Positions 6,063 to 11,380 of a DNA stretch of 11,380 nt are shown in pieces. Within the stretch, counting starts at the first letter, position 1. Each line of letters starts with the position of its first letter. A program made the position numbers and the translations under genes. The DNA is taken from positions 1 through 11,380 of the forward strand of contig CAMYWZ010000012.1 in the NCBI GenBank assembly GCA_947302945.1, given 5' to 3'. The stretch is from an uncultured Bacillota bacterium. Its GTDB lineage: Bacteria > Bacillota > Clostridia > Peptostreptococcales > Anaerovoracaceae. The notes beneath the pieces were generated by a model. That model saw only the letters and a list, made by a program, of their open reading frames with translations. It made no database searches and had not been told where the DNA came from.

Positions 6063-7445
6063 TCAGTTCTTGTTTTTTTTGCCTTTGATATTGACTATCA
6101 CTATCATGACGATGTAGTAGACCACGAGGAGCCCAAGCGTTACGAGAGCCATAGTATAGGATCTCGAAGCAAGGCTTACGAGTACCAGGAGCGGAGCTCC
6201 GAGAAGTATGCCGAAGCTGCTTCCGAGCACGAGGTTGTTTGCTGCGGGAGTCTTCATGTCGGGATCGAGCTCGCGGAGGAGCAGGACGCCTGAACTGATG
6301 GTGCCTGTCATCATGCCGTACATGGACATGAGGCCTTCATAATAGTAATCCTTGTAGACCTTTTTGCAGACGTAGCGCAGATGTATGAGCGTTACGACAG
6401 CGCCGGCCACGACCATGAGCACGAACGGGAGCCACAGTCCGGAAAGATCTCCGAAGTCTATGGAGGCGATACCGGCAGCGATCATGAGGTCGAATGCGAC
6501 GCCGGATATCCTGCTGAGAAGATAGTTGTTCTGATACTGTGCGCTTATGATCTTTCCCTTGCGAAGCTTTGCAAGTATGACTCTGATGAGTATCGCTACA
6601 GCGGAACCTATGATGAAGTTGAAGCCCCAGAGCAGCGATTCGACTGTTTTGAGGACTCCGGGAGCTGCGGCTCCGAGGCCTGCGCATATGCCTTTGGTAA
6701 GAAGGTAAGTGAAAGCATACACTATGAAGACCAGAGCGATCTGTATCGAGAACCTGTCTATGGATTCCGAGACGGGGATCTCGTCGTCAGACTGGAATGT
6801 GGTGACTGAGACCTCTTCTACGCGCACTTTGCCGCCTTCAGCCTTGCTGAATTTTCCGCTCTTTACGATGAGGTTCACAAATATGACGCCAACGATGCAT
6901 GCGCACAGGTAGCCGGCTGCCGCGATGGCAAGTCCGAAAGACCTGCCTCCGGCAAAGCCCAGTGCTTCGAAGGACGAACCTATGTTGTTAGCCTGTCCGG
7001 GGCCCTGGCCGTAGCCCATGGGAAGGAGTATTCCGCTTGCGGGGAAAAGGTCCGGAAGGACGGTTTTCGCAAGGATCAAGGTTATAACAAGTCCTGTTAT
7101 GCCCTGGACCATATATGAGCCGACTATGACCGCTCCGCTCTTAAGTCCCACAAGGCTGCCCTTTTCAGACCCTGTCCTGTCGGGAACTTTGAGCGACATT
7201 GCGATGAAACCTATGGCAATTCCATGGTAAGTGAGCCATTCCATGTAGCTTGCGTCGAGCTTGAGCACTCCGACTGCCTTAAGTATCAGAAGGATGAAAC
7301 CGGCAAGCACAGCCGAAGGCAGGAGGCTCTTTCTTATGAATTTGATGCCTCTTCTTAAGAAATGCGCTATGAGCAGTGAGCCTGCTATGATGCTCAGCTG
7401 CAGTATGCTGTTCCACAGCTGGGTGTTGGATGCGGAATAATCCAT
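6063..7445 (-). CDS. ESS/GltS-like sodium:glutamate-type symporter
   Basis: A polytopic inner membrane protein with about ten or more hydrophobic segments along its 460 residues. The layout fits the ESS (GltS) family of sodium-coupled glutamate carriers: two inverted halves, each with a glycine-rich loop. The first half contains LLPSAVLAGF at 41-50 and the glycine loop GYGQGPGQANNIG at 144-156. A hydrophilic linker with acidic residues lies at about 195-230. The second half has the loop GMMTGTISSGVLLLRELDP at 377-395. The C-terminus is Lys/Asn-rich and cytosolic by the positive-inside rule. The loops differ from the GGHGTAAA-type motif of characterised GltS, so the substrate is uncertain. The start is supported by AGAGG about 7 bases upstream. 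The gene sits between the acyltransferase and the lipoprotein with 3-base gaps. Confidence 0.75.
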   Translation of the reverse strand: MDYSASNTQLWNSILQLSIIAGSLLIAHFLRRGIKFIRKSLLPSAVLAGFILLILKAVGVLKLDASYMEWLTYHGIAIGFIAMSLKVPDRTGSEKGSLVGLKSGAVIVGSYMVQGITGLVITLILAKTVLPDLFPASGILLPMGYGQGPGQANNIGSSFEALGFAGGRSFGLAIAAAGYLCACIVGVIFVNLIVKSGKFSKAEGGKVRVEEVSVTTFQSDDEIPVSESIDRFSIQIALVFIVYAFTYLLTKGICAGLGAAAPGVLKTVESLLWGFNFIIGSAVAILIRVILAKLRKGKIISAQYQNNYLLSRISGVAFDLMIAAGIASIDFGDLSGLWLPFVLMVVAGAVVTLIHLRYVCKKVYKDYYYEGLMSMYGMMTGTISSGVLLLRELDPDMKTPAANNLVLGSSFGILLGAPLLVLVSLASRSYTMALVTLGLLVVYYIVMIVIVNIKGKKNKN

Positions 7446-7448
7446 GTT

Positions 7449-8636
7449 TTACCTCTTGTATTCTTTGCCCGAAAGGGTGTAATAGCTTATCATGTAGTGG
7501 AGCGCGCTGGCCTTGCCGGGGAGCCTCAGCTCGTAGTAATCATTTCCGGCTGTGAACAGGACGGTATTGATGAGTATGACCGCAAGGCTGTGTATGTCTT
7601 TTATGGCAAAGGACTTGTTCTTTGCGGGATCGGCTTCGTCCGTGAATTCCAGCCTGTCCTTATATAGACTGACTCTGCCATTGCAGACGGACTGTTTCCC
7701 TTCGAGCGGGTGCACAAAGAAGAGCTCTGCGCCCTCGTCCGTTCTTACAAGTTCTCCGTCCTTCAGCTTTGCGATATGCTCTTCAAGATGCTGCTTCTGC
7801 CAGTTGCTCCATTCAAGCGTGTTGCTGAATGCCGGAGCGCTGCCGTCAGGCCTTTCGAAGAGGCCCTGAGTGTTGAAAATGTGGGTGCTGCCGCAGTTCC
7901 TGCAGACCAGTCTGTCACCGCTGCTTTCGAGGCAGGCAAAGCCGCCGCAGTCCGGGCAGGCATACAGCGCGGTCTCCAGGTCTTCGGCAGGAGCTTTGGC
8001 TTTGTACTCGTAGTGCTTTTCTGCCTGGTCAGCGTAGGCGTCCACGTAAAGATCCCTGTTGATGATATCCGCTATCTGAGCATCCGACATGGCGGCGAGC
8101 TCTTCGTGAGTGTACTGCCCTACTACCTCGCCCCAGACCGGACCTTTGCGCACTTCTTTGCTCCAGCGCGGATTAACAAGGTAGCCGCCGTGGAGCCTGT
8201 AGGTTATGAGGCCGGCTCCGCACTTTCTTGCAAGAGTTGCTGTGTTCGGGGAGATGAAGCCGGTCTCGCCGGAGAACGAACGGTTGCCTTCAGCCATCAT
8301 GCAGACGTTGCAGCCGTTCCTGAGCCTCTTCATGATCTCTTTCGTTGTAGAAATGGCCGACGAGCCCTTCTTCCTGGGGATGGGATCGACGAGGAATTTG
8401 ATGACTTTGCTCGTAAAACCGAGCCTGAATATGTGCTCGCTGGCGACAAAATACATCTGCTCCTTGAATGAGGCGCCGAAATAGAAGAAGTCCCAGTTCG
8501 TGTTGTGGTTCGTAAGAATGAGATTGGCTTTGGAGCGCTGCGGAACAGTGCCTGTGCCTATGAATCCCTTGATCTTAAGCCAGGGCAGGATGAGTATCCT
8601 TATGAACTTGTAAACGATTATATGAAATTTACGCAT
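7449..8636 (-). CDS. PlsC-like acyltransferase fused to a zinc ribbon and a C-terminal PH/GRAM-like domain
   Basis: Residues 1-~205 resemble membrane-associated 1-acyl-glycerol-3-phosphate acyltransferases of phospholipid synthesis. There is a hydrophobic N-terminal segment (6-20), the catalytic HX4D motif NHNTNWD with His44 and Asp49, and the glycerol-phosphate-type motif EGNRSF at 116-121. A four-cysteine zinc ribbon follows: CPDC (227-230) and CRNC (245-248). Residues ~320-390 are a beta-rich unit (VSLYKDRLEF, SFAIKDIHSLAV, YYELRL) that resembles PH/GRAM membrane-binding folds; that call is inference. At 395 residues it is much longer than a plain PlsC (about 240). The acyl acceptor is unknown. 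There is no ribosome binding site, and a perfect -10 lies 7 bases before the ATG, suggesting leaderless translation. No other Met occurs before residue 61. It heads the operon with the symporter and lipoprotein. Confidence 0.82.
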   Translation of the reverse strand: MRKFHIIVYKFIRILILPWLKIKGFIGTGTVPQRSKANLILTNHNTNWDFFYFGASFKEQMYFVASEHIFRLGFTSKVIKFLVDPIPRKKGSSAISTTKEIMKRLRNGCNVCMMAEGNRSFSGETGFISPNTATLARKCGAGLITYRLHGGYLVNPRWSKEVRKGPVWGEVVGQYTHEELAAMSDAQIADIINRDLYVDAYADQAEKHYEYKAKAPAEDLETALYACPDCGGFACLESSGDRLVCRNCGSTHIFNTQGLFERPDGSAPAFSNTLEWSNWQKQHLEEHIAKLKDGELVRTDEGAELFFVHPLEGKQSVCNGRVSLYKDRLEFTDEADPAKNKSFAIKDIHSLAVILINTVLFTAGNDYYELRLPGKASALHYMISYYTLSGKEYKR

Positions 8637-8643
8637 TTATAGT

Positions 8644-8652
8644 ATTATAACA
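8644..8652 (-). promoter_or_regulatory. Extended -10 promoter directly before the acyltransferase
   Basis: On the minus strand this is TGTTATAAT, with TATAAT at 8644-8649. It is a perfect extended -10. No good -35 is seen at 16-18 bp. Only 7 bases separate it from the ATG, so transcription would start at or next to the start codon. Confidence 0.6.
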
Positions 8653-8690
8653 TAAACCGAATACATTAGTGTGAAGAATATTAAGAAATC

Positions 8691-8711
8691 AGGACCGCGC
8701 CGGGCGGTCCT
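8691..8711. terminator. Hairpin terminator after the aminotransferase pair
   Basis: GGACCGC (8692-8698) and GCGGTCC (8704-8710), extended by an A-T pair, form an 8-bp GC-rich stem with a 5-base loop. It begins 6 bases after the aminotransferase stop codon. The T tract is clear only on the plus strand (TTTT at 8711-8714); on the minus strand it is followed by TGATTTCTT. It may be a moderate terminator for the minus-strand operon. Confidence 0.65.
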
Positions 8712-8717
8712 TTTAAC

Positions 8718-9899
8718 TCATCTGTACTTTTTGTAAAGCCTCCCGAAAGCTGGCAGGCTCCTTTCAGCCATCTCAGGCGGCACGGGATAGGCTATCCTCA
8801 CCCATCCGGGGCCTTCGAATGCGGTGCCGGGAGCGAAGAGAAGCTTCTCTTCCTTTGCCTTTTCGCAGAACGCAATGTCATCGTCCTCGAGCGCCTGCAT
8901 GAACATGTAGAATGCTCCGTCCGGATGGATAACGTTGTATCCCATGGACGTGAGGCCGTTATAGAGTATGTCGCGTGTCTTCTTGTAGATCGAGATGTCC
9001 ACACAGCTTTCGCAGCAGTCGAGAAGTATCATCTGCTGCAGCGACGGAGCGTTTACGAGGCCTATCCAGCGTATCGAACCGTTCATACCCAGCTTGATAT
9101 CATCGTAATCATCCACAGTGGGAAGCGCGGCAACGTAACCTATGCGGTCTCCGGGGATCGAAAGCGTCTTGCTGTAGGAGTAGACTGTCAGCGTGTTCTT
9201 ATAATACAGCGCCGTGTAAGGCACAGGCTTGTCGTAGGAAAGAAGTCTGTAAGGCTCGTCGGAGATCAGGTAGATCGGATGTCCGTACTCCTTCTGCTTC
9301 TTCTCCATGATAGCGGCGATAGCCTTCAGTGACTCTTCGGTATATACCGCGCCGGTCGGATTGTTGGGGCTGCACATCAGGACCAGCTTGGTGCGGGGGC
9401 TGAAGGCGGCCTCGAAAGTTACAGGGTCCGGCTGAAGCGTCTGCATGTTGCAGCGGGCAGTCACGAGCTTTCCGCGGAAGTTGCCGACGTAGCTTTTGTA
9501 CTCCCAGAAGAACGGCGAGAAAGTTATGACTTCATCATCCGGGTCGAGTATCATGTTGCAGATGCTGGTGATGCCCGTGCCGGCTCCGACAGTCATGAAT
9601 ATGCCGGTGAAGTCGTAATTCGTGCCGTAAGTCCTGTTGAGGTAATCAGCTATCCTCTGCCTTACCTCCGGGTAGCCGACGTTGGAAGGATATCCGTGGA
9701 CAGCCTGGTAAGGCTTCATCTGGGCGTATTTTACGAAAGCGTCTATGACTTCCTTTGGGGGGTCTACGCTGGGGTTTCCTATGGTGAAGTTGAAGATGTT
9801 CTCCGCGCCGTAGACAGCAGCCATCTTCTTGCCTTCCTCAAAAATGTCCCTTATGCAGACGACCTCGCCCTGGAGCTTCCGCATTTTTTCTGAAAGCAT
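8718..9899 (-). CDS. Class I/II PLP-dependent aminotransferase (paralogue 1)
   Basis: A 393-residue fold-type I aminotransferase of the aspartate aminotransferase-like group, expected to move an amino group between an amino acid and a 2-oxo acid in the cytoplasm. Visible family features are GNPSVDPP at 41-48, SPNNPTGAVY at 177-186 with the cofactor-binding Asn180, SDEPY at 213-217 (Asp214 to the PLP ring nitrogen, Tyr217), SYSKTLSIPGDR at 241-252 with Lys244 forming the Schiff base, and WVRIAY at 366-371 with Arg368 for the substrate carboxylate. The substrate cannot be named from sequence alone. AGGAG lies in the 12-base gap after the stop of the upstream paralogue, so the two are co-transcribed. 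It differs from that paralogue mainly around residues 50-65, 105-120 and 225-285, where substrate choice could differ. Confidence 0.93.
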   Translation of the reverse strand: MLSEKMRKLQGEVVCIRDIFEEGKKMAAVYGAENIFNFTIGNPSVDPPKEVIDAFVKYAQMKPYQAVHGYPSNVGYPEVRQRIADYLNRTYGTNYDFTGIFMTVGAGTGITSICNMILDPDDEVITFSPFFWEYKSYVGNFRGKLVTARCNMQTLQPDPVTFEAAFSPRTKLVLMCSPNNPTGAVYTEESLKAIAAIMEKKQKEYGHPIYLISDEPYRLLSYDKPVPYTALYYKNTLTVYSYSKTLSIPGDRIGYVAALPTVDDYDDIKLGMNGSIRWIGLVNAPSLQQMILLDCCESCVDISIYKKTRDILYNGLTSMGYNVIHPDGAFYMFMQALEDDDIAFCEKAKEEKLLFAPGTAFEGPGWVRIAYPVPPEMAERSLPAFGRLYKKYR

Positions 9900-9911
9900 G
9901 GTCTTGCTCCT

Positions 9912-11096
9912 CTATTTCTGATACTTGTCATAAAGGCGTTTGAAGGCCGGCAGGCTCCTTTCGGCGACTTCCGCAGGAACAGGATACGAGATCCTTACCC
10001 AGCCGGGACCGTAGAAAGCAGTGCCCGGAGCGAACAGGAGACGCTCTTCCTTTGCCTTTTCGCAGAACGCCACGTCGTCCTCTTCGAGGGCCTGCATGAA
10101 CATGTAGAAAGCCCCATCCGGATGAATGACGTTATAACCTATGTCCTTAAGACCTTGGTGGAGTATGTCGCGGGTCTTCTTGTATATCGAGATGTCGACG
10201 CAGGCGTCATAGCAGTCAAGCAGTATTCTCTGCTGAAGCGATGGAGCATTGACTATGCCCATGTACCTGATGGCGCCGTTGATGCCTGTAAGGAGCATCT
10301 GATAATCGTCCACATTCGGAAGTATCGAAATGTATCCGATGCGCTCTCCGGGGATGGACAGCGTCTTGCTGTATGAATAAACGACTATGGTGTTCTTGTA
10401 GTAGTTCGTAAGGTAAGGCACCGGTTTGTCGTAGGACAAGAGCCTGTAGGGTTCGTCGGAGATCAGGTAGATCGGGTGACCGTATTCCTTTTGCTTCTCC
10501 TCCATGATGGAAGTTATTGCCTTTATCGATTCTTCAGTGTAGACCGCGCCTGTGGGGTTGTTCGGGGTGTTGATGAAGACGGCCTTGGTCCTCGGCGAGA
10601 ATGCTGCGCGGAAGGTCTCCGGATCAGGCTGGAGAGTATCCATGTTGCAGAGAGCAGGTACGAGCTTTCCGTACATGTTCTCCACGTAGTTTCTGTACTC
10701 CCAGAAATACGGCGCGAAAGTAACCACCTCGTCCCCGTTGTCAAGAAGCACGTTGCAGAGACAGACCATGGCGTTTGCCGCGCCTACGGTCATGATGATG
10801 CCCTGATATTCATAATTCGTGCCGTAAGATCTGTTGAGGTAGCCTGCGATGCACTCGCGCACGTCCTGGAAGCCCACGTTTGCCGGATAGCCGTGCACTT
10901 TAAGCCCCGGCTTGGTCTGCGCATGTTTTATGAACGCCTGCGTGACGATCTCCGGCGGCTCGATGCTGGGGTTTCCTATCGTGAAATTGAATATGTTCTT
11001 CGCTCCGTATACGGCTGCGAGTTTCTTTCCCTCTTCAAAAATATCTCTTATGCATATGCCGCTTTCCAGCGCAGCTGCCATCTTCTTCGAAATCAT
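9912..11096 (-). CDS. Class I/II PLP-dependent aminotransferase (paralogue 2)
   Basis: A 394-residue aminotransferase that aligns with its downstream neighbour without gaps up to the last residue. Long blocks are identical, for example KQKEYGHPIYLISDEPYR and NVIHPDGAFYMFMQALE. The catalytic set is intact: Asn180 in TPNNPTG, Asp214 and Tyr217 in SDEPY, Lys244 in SYSKTLSIPGER, and the Arg in GWVRISYP near 368. The start is supported by GGAAGG about 8 bases upstream and by the matching N-terminus of the paralogue. A sigma-A-like promoter at 11128-11156 precedes it, so it is the first gene of the pair. Differences such as GAANAM against GAGTGI at 105-110 may alter the active site edge. Substrate unknown; nearby argR is not evidence that it belongs to arginine metabolism. 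Confidence 0.93.
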   Translation of the reverse strand: MISKKMAAALESGICIRDIFEEGKKLAAVYGAKNIFNFTIGNPSIEPPEIVTQAFIKHAQTKPGLKVHGYPANVGFQDVRECIAGYLNRSYGTNYEYQGIIMTVGAANAMVCLCNVLLDNGDEVVTFAPYFWEYRNYVENMYGKLVPALCNMDTLQPDPETFRAAFSPRTKAVFINTPNNPTGAVYTEESIKAITSIMEEKQKEYGHPIYLISDEPYRLLSYDKPVPYLTNYYKNTIVVYSYSKTLSIPGERIGYISILPNVDDYQMLLTGINGAIRYMGIVNAPSLQQRILLDCYDACVDISIYKKTRDILHQGLKDIGYNVIHPDGAFYMFMQALEEDDVAFCEKAKEERLLFAPGTAFYGPGWVRISYPVPAEVAERSLPAFKRLYDKYQK

Positions 11097-11127
11097 CTTA
11101 CATCCTTCCTTTCAGGCATTTTCTAAC

Positions 11128-11156
11128 ATTATCAACGTTTGCTCGTTTTCAGTCAA
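11128..11156 (-). promoter_or_regulatory. Sigma-A-like promoter of the aminotransferase operon
   Basis: The minus strand shows -35 TTGACT (11151-11156), 17 bp of spacer and -10 GATAAT (11128-11133), each 5 of 6 against consensus. Transcription would start near 11121, leaving a leader of about 25 nt with the ribosome binding site. Confidence 0.75.
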
Positions 11157-11170
11157 GCATTATATTTGTC

Positions 11171-11188
11171 AAGGATGCTTTCATCCTT
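11171..11188. repeat. 7-bp inverted repeat upstream of the aminotransferase promoter
   Basis: AAGGATG (11171-11177) and CATCCTT (11182-11188) pair around a 4-base CTTT loop. It lies 15 bp upstream of the -35 element on the minus strand, so it could be an operator or the end of an upstream transcript. No T tract follows on either strand. Confidence 0.45.
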
Positions 11189-11190
11189 TG

Positions 11191-11270
11191 TCCCGGTTTC
11201 TATCTGCGGCACCGGGAGAACCGTCCCTGTGGTGCAGCACCGGGAGAACTTCCCGGAATTTTCCCGGTTT
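11191..11270. repeat. Cluster of short direct and inverted repeats around CACCGGGAGAAC
   Basis: GCACCGGGAGAAC occurs twice in direct orientation (11209-11221 and 11237-11249), 28 bp apart. The inverse core TCCCGGT occurs at 11191-11197 and again at 11262-11268. CCCGGT/ACCGGG, GCACC/GGTGC and CCGGGA/TCCCGG can each form stems. The motif on the minus strand, GGGACGGTTCTCCCGGTGC, resembles short interspersed GGGACGGTTCT-type elements I recall from clostridial intergenic DNA. No gene is visible within it. Confidence 0.65.
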
Positions 11271-11335
11271 TGGGGCAAAATCGCCTGATAAATACGCTTT
11301 AGCCGCATCCCTGACTCGGGTGACGTTAAGGGGGA

Positions 11336-11367
11336 CCGCTGGCTTTCGCCTAAGTGAAAGCCAGTGG
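11336..11367. repeat. 12-bp hairpin at the right edge, likely part of an interspersed element
   Basis: CCGCTGGCTTTC (11336-11347) pairs with GAAAGCCAGTGG (11356-11367) along all 12 positions, one a G-U, around an 8-base loop. It is flanked by GGGGGA on the left and ATGGATGCC on the right, an arrangement I associate with intergenic palindromic repeats in gut clostridia. The element may continue past the window. No coding sequence is evident here. Confidence 0.6.
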
Positions 11368-11380
11368 ATGGATGCCTTGA

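Noticed and set aside
7710..8471. 253-codon plus-strand open frame antisense to the acyltransferase
   Set aside because: It lies entirely opposite a gene with catalytic motifs and a zinc ribbon. Its composition looks like a shadow frame with no motif.
10476..11126. 216-codon plus-strand open frame antisense to the second aminotransferase
   Set aside because: The opposite strand encodes a complete enzyme with all PLP motifs. The frame has no domain of its own.
11191..11270. Possible CRISPR array from the repeated 13-mer
   Set aside because: There are only two direct copies of a 13-base unit with a 15-base gap, plus inverted copies. No cas genes are present. This is not CRISPR architecture.
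11362..11380. Resemblance of GTGGATGGATGCCTTGA to the 5' start of 23S rRNA (GGTGGATGCCTTGG)
   Set aside because: Only about 11 bases match, and the preceding bases form a hairpin unlike the 23S 5' end. Too short to support an rRNA call.

Overview
The window reads as a chromosomal stretch of a Firmicutes bacterium, most likely a clostridial (gut-type) lineage of about 50% GC. The evidence is an argR-recN pair, a bL19 gene with a short structured leader, an RbgA (YlqF) GTPase, strong AGGAGG-type ribosome binding sites, sigma-A-like promoters, and short interspersed GGGACGGTTCTCCCGGTGC-type repeats. Assignment below that level is inference. All confidently recognised genes lie on the minus strand, so the window is best read from right to left.

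Layout from right to left. At 11097-11380 there is a non-coding stretch with a sigma-A-like promoter, a cluster of short direct and inverted repeats (11191-11270) and a strong 12-bp hairpin at the right edge. Two adjacent paralogous class I PLP aminotransferases (11096-9912 and 9899-8718) follow as a two-gene operon closed by a hairpin at 8691-8711. A second apparent operon (8636-4677) holds three genes with 3-nt gaps: a PlsC-like acyltransferase fused to a zinc ribbon and a C-terminal domain, an ESS/GltS-like sodium:glutamate-type symporter, and a lipoprotein built from two copies of an OB-like module. A Xer-type tyrosine recombinase (4592-3693) lacks both catalytic-histidine equivalents. rplS (3536-3192) has its own promoter inside a palindrome and a strong terminator. 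That terminator runs directly into the extended -10 promoter of argR, which is overlapped by candidate ARG boxes. argR-recN-rbgA (3097-82) follow with two ATGA stop/start overlaps.

At the extreme left, base composition jumps from about 52% to about 70% GC near position 180. There rbgA loses its conserved C-terminal end and reads antisense into an unrelated plus-strand reading frame. This is either a real rearrangement breakpoint or a chimeric assembly join.

Functionally the region combines housekeeping genes (ribosome assembly, ribosomal protein, recombinational repair, arginine control) with amino-acid metabolism and transport genes. The clearest unusual points are the left-edge junction, the histidine-less Xer recombinase, the acyltransferase fusion with a possibly leaderless start, the duplicated lipoprotein and the duplicated aminotransferases. 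I did not find convincing evidence of a new defence or mobile system.
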